A stretch of DNA of 64,000 bases from Thioalkalivibrio paradoxus ARh 1 (lineage in GTDB: Bacteria > Pseudomonadota > Gammaproteobacteria > Ectothiorhodospirales > Ectothiorhodospiraceae): the NCBI RefSeq assembly GCF_000227685.2, contig NZ_CP007029.1, positions 1,276,501 to 1,340,500 on the forward strand. The letters run 5' to 3'. This document shows, piece by piece, positions 8,967-17,141 of this stretch; position 1 is the first letter of the stretch, and each line of letters starts with the position of its first letter. The notes under the pieces were generated by a model that saw nothing but the letters and a program-made list of their open reading frames with translations, was not told where the DNA came from and ran no database searches. The position numbers were made by a program, and so were the translations under genes.

Positions 8967-9282
8967 GATTGAATCCTTTTGGTTGTGAATGATGCCCTTT
9001 GATTCCGCTCTGGGCGGGCAGTGCCAAGGGCAGGACACCGCGGGTAAACCTGTATTCGATCCAACATATTAGTAAGATCTAATATGCGAACCAGTGTACA
9101 GAGTCCGTTCAGGGATCGCAAGCGGAATTTCGAAAAAATCGAACATCCGGGGCGAAAAGCCACGTTACGGCGTTGGGAAACGGTTGCCATTCAGTGGCTT
9201 GAAGGATTCCAGCACCCGAGACAGCTTTTCCGCGCCGCTGCAAGCGGCGGCTGCACGCGCGCAGATCAGTCGTGCCGGTTTG
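8967..9282. other. Upstream region of the sulfur-globule gene
   Basis: 316 bp with no credible gene. The part nearest the sulfur-globule start holds the palindrome-covered promoter (9065-9094), which would give a leader of roughly 90 nt. The part towards the TerB-like gene shows nothing further. Confidence 0.5.
9065..9094 (-). promoter_or_regulatory. Palindromic operator overlapping the predicted sulfur-globule promoter
   Basis: A perfect 8-bp inverted repeat CATATTAG-N6-CTAATATG spans 9065-9086 in otherwise GC-rich DNA. On the minus strand one arm contains a -10-like TAATAT (9066-9071), with a weak -35-like CTGGTT (9089-9094) at 17-bp spacing. An AT-rich palindrome sitting on a -10 box is the usual geometry of a repressor operator, for example of ArsR-family dimers. 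The regulator's identity is inference, and no regulator gene is adjacent. Confidence 0.6.
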
Positions 9283-9798
9283 TCAGGAGTGGTCGGAATC
9301 ACGGGTACCTCGGGCGTTTTCGATTTCGATCCGCGTTCGCACGAACACCGCGTGTGGAACGTACAGGAGGTCGGCGATCTGCCGTATGGTCGCCTCCTGA
9401 CGCGGGGCCAGCGCACCGTCAGCATAGCCAACCCGCCAGAGATCCGCCATGATCCTGCGCTTGTCCTCTGGGCTCATGTGGGTATTGATCACTCGGACGA
9501 ACGGGTGTAGCGACAGCAGTTCGTTGCTTTCCTGGCGGGCCAGGTACATGAGCTTGCCGAGTTCTTCGGGGTCGAGGTCGAACGCGGACGCGAGCCGCCG
9601 GGCGATCGTCGCCAGCTCGTCATCGTGAATGTGGAAGTCGGCGCGGCTGACCTCGAACAGCAGCGCCGCGGTCGCGAGGTGGATTTCGTGGTCGTTTGCG
9701 GGCTGTCGGTCCGGAGACCGACCGGGGCGACCCGACGACGGACCCTGTCCCTGCAGGGTCGCGAGGCTGCGCCGGAACAGGTCGATCAGATCCTTCAT
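9283..9798 (-). CDS. TerB-family (tellurite-resistance-like, DjlA N-terminal type) protein
   Basis: A 171-residue soluble protein starting at the ATG at 9798 (MKDLIDLFRRSL). The all-helical TerB-like domain occupies about residues 38-160, with the characteristic HDDELATIARRLAS acidic segment, a second SPEDKRRIMADLW segment and ADGALAPRQEATIR. TerB-like domains bind divalent metal through such acidic helices, but proteins of this short form have no firmly assigned job. It lies 80 bp downstream of arsS on the same strand and 316 bp upstream of the sulfur-globule gene. The much longer open frame running upstream overlaps arsS out of frame and is not real. Confidence 0.8.
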   Translation of the reverse strand: MKDLIDLFRRSLATLQGQGPSSGRPGRSPDRQPANDHEIHLATAALLFEVSRADFHIHDDELATIARRLASAFDLDPEELGKLMYLARQESNELLSLHPFVRVINTHMSPEDKRRIMADLWRVGYADGALAPRQEATIRQIADLLYVPHAVFVRTRIEIENARGTRDSDHS

Positions 9799-9878
9799 CG
9801 ATGCCGGCCCGGAATCGCAGGCGCGGCCGCAACGGCTGACTGGGGGGCAGGGCGATCGATCATGGGCGTTGGCATCGG

Positions 9879-10841
9879 TCAGGCGAGGGCTCCGCCGCAA
9901 CTCGACCCCTGGCCGGCCGTACAGCCGTAGCAGTGGTCGGCTACCGCGATGTTGCGCCCTGCAAGCGCGGCCGGGTCCAGGTCGCGGATGTGGCTGCGCG
10001 GGCGCCCGCCAGCCGCCAGCGGGATATGCAGCATCTGGTTGAAATCGCAATCGTAGGCGAAGCCCTGCCAGTCGACCGATACCAGCGAACGGCACATCAC
10101 CTGCTCCAGATTCGCATCCTGGTGTGCCTGCCGCAGCAACTGCAGGTAGCGGTTGTACTCGCCCTTGCGCGCCAGCGTCTTCGCGAAGCGGTTGATCGGC
10201 ATGTTGGCGATGGTCAGCAGGCGATTGAACACGATGCCGTAGCGGTTTCCGAGATGTGCGCGATAGTCGGCCTCCAGCGCGGCCTGCGGCGGTGGCAGTT
10301 GCGGCCCCTGCGGATTGAACACGAGGTTCAGTTCGAGCCCCGAGCCGGGTTGCCCGTAGCCGAGTGCATTGAGTGCGCGCAGCCCCGACAGACTGCCGTC
10401 GAACACGCCGTCCCCGCGCTGGGCGTTCACGTTCTCCTCGAGGTAGCAGGGGAGCGATGCGATCACGGCCACCCGGTGGCTGGCAAGGAATGCCGCGAGA
10501 TCCTGCTGTCCGGGCTGTCCGAGCACGGTGAGGTTGCAGCGGTCGATGACTTCGACCCCCAGTGCCCGTGCCCGGGAGACCAGCTCGCGGAAATGGGGAT
10601 TCAGTTCCGGCGCGCCCCCGGTCAGGTCCAGTGTGTGCACGCCGCTGCGCCCCAGAAAGGCGAGCACATTCTCCACGGTTTCGTGCGCCATGCTCTCCTT
10701 GCGGTTGGGGCCGGCGTTCACGTGACAATGGAAGCAGGTCTGGTTGCAGACGTAGCCAAGGTTGACCTGCAGCGTCGTGACCGCACTGCGTTTGATGGCG
10801 GGGAAGTCGCCGAGGGCAAGAACGGGTTCGCGGTTGGCCAT
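9879..10841 (-). CDS. arsS: Arsenosugar-biosynthesis-type radical SAM protein ArsS
   Basis: A 320-residue radical SAM enzyme. The 4Fe-4S-binding CNQTCFHC motif gives Cys32, Cys36 and Cys39. LDLTGGAPELNPHFR follows as the SAM-binding GGAPE element. The C-terminal DUF3641-type domain ends with the cysteine cluster HCYGCTAGQGSSCGG. This architecture is that of ArsS, proposed to transfer a deoxyadenosyl group onto methylated arsenic during arsenosugar formation. The usual partner arsM is not in the window. The protein reads through with Cys at all positions; no in-frame UGA is used. The downstream TerB-like gene shares the strand. The family assignment is firm, the substrate less so. Confidence 0.85.
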   Translation of the reverse strand: MANREPVLALGDFPAIKRSAVTTLQVNLGYVCNQTCFHCHVNAGPNRKESMAHETVENVLAFLGRSGVHTLDLTGGAPELNPHFRELVSRARALGVEVIDRCNLTVLGQPGQQDLAAFLASHRVAVIASLPCYLEENVNAQRGDGVFDGSLSGLRALNALGYGQPGSGLELNLVFNPQGPQLPPPQAALEADYRAHLGNRYGIVFNRLLTIANMPINRFAKTLARKGEYNRYLQLLRQAHQDANLEQVMCRSLVSVDWQGFAYDCDFNQMLHIPLAAGGRPRSHIRDLDPAALAGRNIAVADHCYGCTAGQGSSCGGALA

Positions 10842-11408
10842 GCGGTGTTCCGTTTTCAGGATGGGTGATTCGGGGGTGCGGGTTCACTCCGGCAGGAAGC
10901 GAATGCCGCCGTACCAAGCACGCGTGCTGCCCGGTGTTGTCGCAGCCGGTCATTGTTGCGACCGCGTGCACGCGCTCGGGTTCGCGGCCATGGTAGCGGA
11001 GAACCCCCCGAGCACGTTGCGCCGCTCCACGCGCCAGCCTTCGCCGGTGTCGGTGCTTCGCCACTGCGGGGCTGGCTGCTCGAGTGCTCTCGGTGATTCT
11101 TCGACGCATTGCCTTCGGTTTCGCCATCGGGGGGCGGGCCGCCTATCGCGCTCCATCCCTATTTTGGTTGCCCGAACATGGCTGCGGTATCGGGAAAAAC
11201 CGAAATGGGCCGAAGGGCGGGGTGCAGGTATTCTGGGCCCAGCCTGGTCGGAACGGCAGGCTCCGCGGTTCGGGCCCCGAGCATCGGACCGCCGCAGTCG
11301 GTGCCGGCGTCACAGGGGCTGTGCAGCCAGTTTTTCCGGCACCGTTTCGGCCCTGCACCCTGCGACCACGTGGTGGGTACAGGTCGCCTTGCAACACGAT
11401 ACGGGGTA
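10842..11408. other. 567-bp divergent intergenic region
   Basis: Lies between arsS (minus) and the VTT/flavoprotein gene (plus). Short open frames on both strands have compositions expected of random GC-rich DNA, and I recognise no domain in them. A decayed gene is possible. Both promoters should be here but no convincing boxes are visible. Confidence 0.4.
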
Positions 11409-13559
11409 ATGCGCGTGAACCGGACCCGATGGATTGTCCTTGCCGTGGTGGTGCTGGCTGTGGTCGCGTTCTTCGCGTTCGACCTGGGCCGCTGGCTGGA
11501 CTTCGATACGCTGAAAGCAGCCCAGGGCGATATCGAGGCATTCCGCGATGCCCGTCCGGTGCTCGCGAGCCTGCTCTATTTCGGCGTGTATGTGGCAGTC
11601 ACCGCGCTGTCGCTGCCGGGAGCCGCGGTGATGACGCTGGCCGGCGGGGCCGTCTTCGGTCTCGGCTGGGGCTTGCTGTTGGTGTCGTTTGCATCGACTG
11701 TCGGCGCGACTCTGGCTTTCCTGATCGTGCGCCTGATCGCCCGCGAACCGGTGCAGCGGCGCTACGGCGACAAGCTGAAAGTCATCAACGCCGGCATCGA
11801 GCGCGAGGGCGCTTTCTACCTGTTCGCGCTGCGTCTGGTGCCGCTGTTCCCGTTCTTCCTGATCAACATCGTGATGGCGCTGACCCCGATGCGGACCTGG
11901 ACGTTCTACTGGGTGTCACAGGTCGGGATGCTGGCCGGCACCGCGGTGTACGTGAACGCCGGCACCCAGCTTGCCCGGCTCGACAGCCCGGAGGGGATTC
12001 TGTCGCCAGCCCTGATCCTGTCGTTCGCTCTGCTCGGGATCTTTCCGCTGCTGGCCCGCCGTGCGCTCGAGATGCTGCGTCGCCGCCGGGTCTACCGGGG
12101 TTGGGAGCGCCCGCGGCGCTATGACCGGAACCTGATCGTGATCGGTGCGGGCGCTGCGGGCCTGGTCTCGGCCTACATCGCCGCGACCGTGAAGGCGAAA
12201 GTGACGCTGGTGGAGAAACACCGGATGGGCGGGGATTGCCTGAACTACGGCTGTGTGCCTTCCAAGGCGTTGATCCGCACCGCGCGTCTGCTCGACGAGA
12301 TCCGCCGTTCCGCTGACTATGGCATCCGGTCCGCGCACGCCGACTTCGATTTCGGCGAGGCGATGGAGCGGGTCCAGCGGGTGATCGCCGAGGTCGCCCC
12401 GCACGATTCCCGCGAGCGCTACGAGGGGCTGGGGGTCGAGGTGCTCGAGGGGACGGCCCGGCTGACCGGCCCGTGGTCGGTGGAGATCACGGGAGCCGAC
12501 GGGACCGCGCGCACGCTGACCAGCCGCGCGATCGTGCTCGCCACCGGCGCCGAACCCCTGATCCCGCCGCTGCCGGGACTCGCCGAGGCCGGGTACCTGA
12601 CGTCGGACACGGTCTGGAACCTGCGCGTGTGCCCGCGCCGACTGCTGGTCCTCGGGGGCGGTCCGATCGGCTGCGAACTCGCCCAGACGTTCCATCGCCT
12701 CGGTGCGCAGGTGACCCTGGTGCATCGCGGCGCGCGGTTGCTGCCGCGCGAGGATCCCGAGATCTCCGAGATGTTGCAGCGGCGTTTGCTGGACGAGGGG
12801 ATGGACCTGCGGCTGCAAAGCGAGGGTCAGCGCGTCGAGACCGGCGAGGCGGGAAAGCGCCTGGTCGTGCAGCGCGACGGACGCGAGGAAGCGATCGAAT
12901 TCGACGAGATCCTGGTCGCAGTCGGTCGCGCACCGCGGTTGGAGGGATTCGGCCTCGATGCGCTGGGTATCCGCACCGGCCGCACGATCGAGGTCAACGA
13001 GTTCCTGCAGGCGACCTACCCGAACATCTATGCCTGCGGCGACGCAGCGGGCCCGTATCAATTCACGCACGCCGCGGCGCATATGGCCTGGTTCGCCTCG
13101 GTGAACGCCTTGTTCGGGATGTTCCGGCGTTTCCGGGTCGATTATTCGGTGATTCCGTGGACCACGTTCACCGATCCGGAGATCGCGCGGGTCGGGCTGA
13201 GCGAACAGGAGGCGCGAGCGCAGGGTATCCGCTTCGAGGTGACGACCTATGGGATCGACGACCTGGACCGGGCGATCGCCGACGGTGAGGCGCGGGGGAT
13301 GGTCAAGGTGCTGACGCCTCCCGGCAAGGACCGCATCCTCGGCGTGACCATCGCCGGCCACCATGCCGGCGAACTGCTGGCCGAGTTCGTGCTGGCGATG
13401 AAGGCGGGCCTCGGCCTGAATCGCATCCTCGGCACGATCCACGTCTACCCGACGATGGCCGAGGCGAACAAGTACGTCGCGGGCGAGTGGAAGAAGGCAC
13501 ACAAGCCCGAACCTATATTGCGCTGGCTGCAGCGATTCCACGCCTGGCGGCGCGGCTGA
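11409..13559 (+). CDS. VTT-domain membrane protein fused to FAD-dependent pyridine-nucleotide disulfide oxidoreductase
   Basis: A 716-residue two-part protein. Residues 1-225 form a TVP38/TMEM64 (VTT/SNARE-associated) membrane domain, with the conserved LPGAAVMTLAGGAVFG at 69-84 and a FALRLVPLFPFFLIN segment. Residues 238-716 form a class I flavoprotein disulfide reductase like dihydrolipoamide dehydrogenase or mercuric reductase. This half shows an FAD-binding GAGAAG at 246-251, the redox pair in GGDCLNYGCVPSK (Cys277 and Cys282), an NAD(P)-binding GGGPIGCELA, and a C-terminal HVYPTMAEA active-site base. No heavy-metal HMA domain or extra C-terminal Cys pair is present, so mercury reduction is unlikely. 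The start at ATG 11409 has GGGG four bases upstream. The natural substrate is unknown. Confidence 0.9.
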   Translation: MRVNRTRWIVLAVVVLAVVAFFAFDLGRWLDFDTLKAAQGDIEAFRDARPVLASLLYFGVYVAVTALSLPGAAVMTLAGGAVFGLGWGLLLVSFASTVGATLAFLIVRLIAREPVQRRYGDKLKVINAGIEREGAFYLFALRLVPLFPFFLINIVMALTPMRTWTFYWVSQVGMLAGTAVYVNAGTQLARLDSPEGILSPALILSFALLGIFPLLARRALEMLRRRRVYRGWERPRRYDRNLIVIGAGAAGLVSAYIAATVKAKVTLVEKHRMGGDCLNYGCVPSKALIRTARLLDEIRRSADYGIRSAHADFDFGEAMERVQRVIAEVAPHDSRERYEGLGVEVLEGTARLTGPWSVEITGADGTARTLTSRAIVLATGAEPLIPPLPGLAEAGYLTSDTVWNLRVCPRRLLVLGGGPIGCELAQTFHRLGAQVTLVHRGARLLPREDPEISEMLQRRLLDEGMDLRLQSEGQRVETGEAGKRLVVQRDGREEAIEFDEILVAVGRAPRLEGFGLDALGIRTGRTIEVNEFLQATYPNIYACGDAAGPYQFTHAAAHMAWFASVNALFGMFRRFRVDYSVIPWTTFTDPEIARVGLSEQEARAQGIRFEVTTYGIDDLDRAIADGEARGMVKVLTPPGKDRILGVTIAGHHAGELLAEFVLAMKAGLGLNRILGTIHVYPTMAEANKYVAGEWKKAHKPEPILRWLQRFHAWRRG

Positions 13560-13682
13560 CCTGCCGGAGGCGGGCGCCGGCCTGCGGTCTGGAAATCCCC
13601 GCTGCGTGCCGACAAGAGCGGGACCTCACGGGATAGAATCGTTAACGTGAAAGTCACGGCCGGTCTCGTGTCCCGGGCGACC

Positions 13683-13797
13683 CGTAGGGCGGAAAAGCGC
13701 AGCGTCATCCGCCGTACGGCGTTCGCAGGGCCCAGGCGCCCGCGGCAATCCGGGCGCCGGATGGCGGATGACGGCCTTCGGCCTCTTCCGCCCTACG
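13683..13797. repeat. 115-bp palindromic dispersed repeat, copy A
   Basis: Begins CGTAGGGCGGAAAAGCGC and ends with the near-complementary CTTCCGCCCTACG. Internal GTCATCCGCC / GGCGGATGAC arms extend the terminal inverted repeat, and a GGCGCC-rich core lies in the middle. It has the same length and ends as the two copies at 27.4-27.6 kb. No ORF is inside, so it behaves like a MITE or REP-type element. Confidence 0.85.
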
Positions 13798-13853
13798 CCT
13801 CTTTCATCATCGGGGGTGGCCAAATAGGCCATGGAAGTTAGCGCGAAATGACA

Positions 13854-13920
13854 GCCACGGAAATCACGGAATATGCAACAAATCAAACCTTTTTCCGTGT
13901 CTGTCCGTGCTTTCCGTGGC
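13854..13920. repeat. Long inverted repeat (17-bp arms)
   Basis: Arms GCCACGGAAATCACGGA (13854-13870) and TCCGTGCTTTCCGTGGC (13904-13920) pair at 16 of 17 positions around a 33-bp AT-richer spacer. The spacing is too wide for a classic terminator. It is more like a small dispersed repeat. Confidence 0.7.
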
Positions 13921-13973
13921 TCGCCTTTTCATGTTGCGGGGTGGCCGCTGGCCATGAGAGTTAGGATGCACGC

Positions 13974-14387
13974 ATGAAAACGGGCTCAACCCGCGGCATG
14001 CGTCTCGCGGCCGACCTGCCGCTGCTGTTTCGTCGCCTGCGTTCCGGTGACGAAGCCGGCCGGCTCGCGCGCGCGGCGGGTTGGCTGGTGTTGCTTGCGG
14101 GCGTGATCGTCGTGCTGCTCGGCGCGCTGATGCAGCATGATGCGGCGATGCTGGAAGGAACGCTCGTCGCCCTGCTGGCACTGGCCGCGGGCTGGGCGCG
14201 CAGCCGCGTGGCGGCGGCGTTCCTCGCCGTACTCATCGCGATGGGCCTGGCCGGAGGCGTTGTCGGCGGCGCACCGCTGCCGACCTTGGTATTCCTGGGC
14301 CTGATGTTCGCGGTATCGCTGCGGCTGCTGCAGGCGGTGTTCCGCTTCCGGCGGCGCGACGCGGCCGGCCGACCGTCGCCGGGCTGA
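13974..14387 (+). CDS. Small integral membrane protein, unknown function
   Basis: A 137-residue protein I do not recognise. A basic N-terminus (residues 1-33) is followed by four hydrophobic stretches at about 34-53, 58-76, 78-97 and 103-122 and a basic tail (FRFRRRDAAGR), so an inner-membrane location with both ends in the cytoplasm is likely. The ATG at 13974 is preceded by GAGAGTTAGGA at a good distance. It stands alone between repeat-rich DNA and a convergent hydrolase gene. Codon and residue use look genuinely coding, but nothing points to a pathway. Confidence 0.6.
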   Translation: MKTGSTRGMRLAADLPLLFRRLRSGDEAGRLARAAGWLVLLAGVIVVLLGALMQHDAAMLEGTLVALLALAAGWARSRVAAAFLAVLIAMGLAGGVVGGAPLPTLVFLGLMFAVSLRLLQAVFRFRRRDAAGRPSPG

Positions 14388-14670
14388 AGCCCGCGCAAGA
14401 GCTGAGGCCCCCGCGCAAGAAATGCTGCCTGGACCGTTCACCCAAGCCACCACACGAATCTCACCGATAGTGGTGAGGCTAGCGCTGCGGCCGTTGCCGT
14501 CCGTTGGCCGGCAATGTCCCTCTGCGCGACCCGGTGCGCTGGCGGGACGGTCGGCCGGCCGCGTCGCGCCGGGGTTGTCTGCGCTTCGTTGCTGTGTCGG
14601 GAGGGGCGAGCGCAAGATGGAGGGAAGGGGGCTGCGTACCGCTTGCCTCGCCCGAACGCCAGAAGCCCGT

Positions 14671-16098
14671 TCACCGACGCAATTTGAATACGCGATCGTC
14701 GGCCTTGCGCGGAATGACGATATCGATGAAATGCGTCGCGTTCCGATGCAGGCGCTGCGCGCCGAGTGCCGCGCGCTCGGGTTCGCGATCGCAATGCAGC
14801 AGCAGATGGCCGCGGCCGCGCTCGATCTGCTGGTCGAAATAATGTGTGTTCCGCCCCGGATCGGCTGCGACGATGCTCGCGGCGAGTTGCCGGTCACCCG
14901 TGTTCTCGCGGTAGAAGCGATGCATCAGATCGTCGCGGTCGACATAGAAGCAGCGCACCGAAGGGTCGAGCTTGTTCACGTGGACGTGATCGAGCACGTC
15001 GGTCTGGAACCGCAGCAAGGCGGCATCGCTGCGCGCATTGGGAGAGAAGAACTCGACGAAATAGTCGTCGACCGGCCGTCCCTGCTCGTCGCGCACGCGT
15101 GTGATGACCTGCAGGTAGCGGTGTAGCTCCTGGATGCGCGGTGCCCGGCGCCGGAACAGGCCGCGGCGGCGGTCGCTGTCTGCGGCAAGCGCCGCGGTTT
15201 CTTCCGACCCGGCGCGCCAGGATTCTGCGATCGCCGCATACTGGCCCGGACTGTCACAGCCCAGAGCTTCGAGAATCCGTTCGCCCAGGCGTGCCGATAT
15301 CTCGGGAATCGCGCCGGTTTCGTCTTCCGGAAACTTGATCTGAGTGTGATCCCGGTCGGGCAGTACGGCAAAGGGGACGGTGGCACCGCCGGTGCGCGAA
15401 TGCCAGGGCCGCAGGGTCGGAACCTCGGTGTTCTCCGAGTAATCGACCGTAATCCCGCTGCTGTTCAGGTTGGCCGCGGGTACGCGCACCGTGCCGTCGC
15501 TGCCGTCTTCATTCAGCAGGCGGCGTGTCGGGTTGCTGTAGCCGCGACTCCCGGTGATGACGAAGGGCCAGATCCGGTCCGGGCCATAGGGACCGTCATC
15601 GACGCCGTCCGGGTCGAGCAAATCGCGTGTGGCCAGGTCGCGCTGATAGGTCGATCCCAGCTCGAGCGCGTTCAGCATCTCGCGCCCGGTCTGAAACCAG
15701 TTCTTTGCCCCCTTGGTTGCCCGGCCGAGAAACGAATTGCCGAGGGTCGCCAGCCTCGACCCGAAGTTCGCCGGGGCGAGCATCAGCATGCGCTTGGCCG
15801 GGCAGCCCTGCCCGTCGGGATGGTAGCGCACGACCCAGTCGCGCATCACCAAGGCCGCCGTACTGTGGCCGATCAAGTCGAACGAATCGGCGAGTTCGCC
15901 GCGTGCCTGCAACTCCCGAATCACCGCCTGCATTCGTCGCGCGACATCCTCGATGCGGACATCGTCGTCGGTAGAGACCCAATCCCCCAGCCAGATATTG
16001 GCTACGTCGAAACCGTTGCTGCCGAGGAAACGCTCGAGCTTGCGGAAGGAACCGGAGCTGTCGTTCCATCCATGCAGAATTGCCACCTGTCGCCCCAT
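14671..16098 (-). CDS. Alpha/beta-hydrolase (lipase-like) with unassigned C-terminal domain
   Basis: A 475-residue cytosolic-looking protein. The N-terminal half has an alpha/beta-hydrolase fold. ILHGWNDSSG at residues 7-16 is the oxyanion-hole HG motif, and LIGHSTAALV at 76-85 places the nucleophile Ser79 in a G-H-S-T-A elbow rather than the standard G-x-S-x-G. MLMLAPANFGSRLA then recalls palmitoyl-thioesterase or lipase-type enzymes. The acid and His are not assigned with confidence; DRDHTQIKFPED may carry the His. Residues after about 300 form a domain I do not recognise. The start at 16098 has GAGGAGG seven bases upstream. The gene appears monocistronic. Substrate unknown. Confidence 0.75.
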   Translation of the reverse strand: MGRQVAILHGWNDSSGSFRKLERFLGSNGFDVANIWLGDWVSTDDDVRIEDVARRMQAVIRELQARGELADSFDLIGHSTAALVMRDWVVRYHPDGQGCPAKRMLMLAPANFGSRLATLGNSFLGRATKGAKNWFQTGREMLNALELGSTYQRDLATRDLLDPDGVDDGPYGPDRIWPFVITGSRGYSNPTRRLLNEDGSDGTVRVPAANLNSSGITVDYSENTEVPTLRPWHSRTGGATVPFAVLPDRDHTQIKFPEDETGAIPEISARLGERILEALGCDSPGQYAAIAESWRAGSEETAALAADSDRRRGLFRRRAPRIQELHRYLQVITRVRDEQGRPVDDYFVEFFSPNARSDAALLRFQTDVLDHVHVNKLDPSVRCFYVDRDDLMHRFYRENTGDRQLAASIVAADPGRNTHYFDQQIERGRGHLLLHCDREPERAALGAQRLHRNATHFIDIVIPRKADDRVFKLRR

Positions 16099-16646
16099 GA
16101 CATCGCCTCCTCGACGGTTTCTCCTCGCGGCTTGGCGCCCATGCTCATGCCAGCTACGTATAGACGCGGATTCGTCGGCAGTACAGGCGCTGTTCACGAA
16201 CTGAGCGACTCCTGCTGCGCAGGATCAAGCCAGGAGACGGGGCCTCGAGTCGCGCCTGGCCAGCGCGTTCAAACACTGGGATCATCTGGTGCGCAAGCCC
16301 CCCGTGATGACGAACACGGTCCGCGCCACGGGTAGCTTCGGCATGCTGGCGTCTCGAGGGATCGACGGGTTCCGTCAGCCCTCCGAAATGTCCGGACCGA
16401 TTCCGTCGAGGCTCTTGAACGGGAATACAACGTCTGATCGCAGGGCCGGAACGGGTAAACGCCTGCAGGTAATGCCGAGCATGTCGATCCGAAGTGCTGA
16501 CATGCCCCGTGGCCATGAGGCTATTGGGGCATACTGGATGCGACGCGCTGTTGGGCTGAGGGTGGCCTCGGGCCTCGTCCAGCCCGCGCATCCTGGGCGG
16601 TCGGGGAGGATGGCCGCGCGATGACCGTTCAAGCAGGAGAGAAGCG
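16099..16646. other. 548-bp intergenic region, no gene seen
   Basis: Divergent spacer between the hydrolase and the PEBP gene. Open frames in it look non-coding. A 7-bp stem ATGCCCC/GGGGCAT with a 17-nt loop near 16503-16533 is the only structure noticed and is weak. A good GCAGGAGAGAAGC Shine-Dalgarno precedes the ATG at 16647. Confidence 0.4.
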
Positions 16647-17105
16647 ATGCAACTGACCAGCCCCGTTTTCGAAGACGGCGGCCCGATGCCCTGGAGCGCG
16701 ACGGCGCCGAACGAGAACCGGCTGCCGGCATTGGAGATCCGCGATGTGCCTGAGGCGGCGCGCAGCCTGGCGCTGATCCTGGAGGATCTCGATTCGCCAT
16801 TGGGCGGGGTCACGCACTGGTTGGTGTGGAACCTGCCGCCCGGCACGGACCGGGTCGATGCGCTGAACCTGCCCAGGGAAGGCCGGGTCGGCATGGATTC
16901 GTTTGGCAAGGTCGGCTATCTAGGCCCGGTTCCCCCCGAGGGCGTGCACCGGTATCGGTTTCGTCTGTTGGCGCTGGATGCCGAACTCGATCTCGAGGCC
17001 GGTGCGCCCCGCAATCTGTTCGATCAGGCAGCGGCGGGGCATGTGCTGGACGAAGCCGAACTGACGGGCGTGATCGAGCGGTCACCGCCGGAGGCGGAGA
17101 TCTGA
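16647..17105 (+). CDS. YbhB/YbcL-type PEBP (Raf kinase inhibitor-like) protein
   Basis: A 152-residue cytosolic protein of the phosphatidylethanolamine-binding family. Recognisable elements are the start LTSPVFEDGGPMP, the ligand-pocket segment LALILEDLDSPLGGVTHWLVWNLPP at about 41-65, and PPEGVHRYRFRLLALD near residues 95-110. Bacterial members bind small anionic ligands, but their cellular role is poorly known. The Shine-Dalgarno GGAGAGAAG supports the start. The BCCT transporter gene follows after 36 bp on the same strand, so the two may share a transcript. Any functional link between them is speculative. Confidence 0.9.
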   Translation: MQLTSPVFEDGGPMPWSATAPNENRLPALEIRDVPEAARSLALILEDLDSPLGGVTHWLVWNLPPGTDRVDALNLPREGRVGMDSFGKVGYLGPVPPEGVHRYRFRLLALDAELDLEAGAPRNLFDQAAAGHVLDEAELTGVIERSPPEAEI

Positions 17106-17141
17106 CCCGGCGTCTGCCCCGGTACTCCAGGAGGATTCGAG

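Larger units (their letters stand above)
13560..13973. other. Intergenic region carrying two dispersed repeat types
   Basis: 414 bp without a gene. It contains a 115-bp palindromic repeat (13683-13797) and a second long inverted repeat (13854-13920). Similar GTGGCC...GGCCATG...AGTTAG words flank the latter on both sides. The last bases supply the Shine-Dalgarno for the next gene. Confidence 0.6.

Noticed and set aside
8559-8972. Open frame on the plus strand opposite the sulfur-globule gene, rich in Ala-Val repeats
   Set aside because: It is the antisense reading of the GYG repeats. It has no Shine-Dalgarno, and the minus-strand gene has signal peptide, promoter and terminator.
9799-11127. 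Upstream extension of the TerB-like reading frame across arsS
   Set aside because: Same reasoning: it overlaps arsS in another frame and has random-like composition.
10950-11156. 68-codon minus-strand open frame upstream of arsS
   Set aside because: Short, Arg-rich, no start signal and no recognisable motif.
11409-13559. Mercuric reductase (merA) for the disulfide reductase half
   Set aside because: No HMA domain and no C-terminal vicinal Cys pair, and no other mer genes nearby; the regulator at 26.7 kb is in a different operon.
16503-16533. ATGCCCC/GGGGCAT stem as a terminator
   Set aside because: 17-nt loop, no T-run and no gene ending just before it.
16289-16624. 111-codon plus-strand open frame in the hydrolase/PEBP spacer
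   Set aside because: No Shine-Dalgarno, no domain and composition unlike neighbouring proteins. A decayed gene cannot be excluded but is unsupported.
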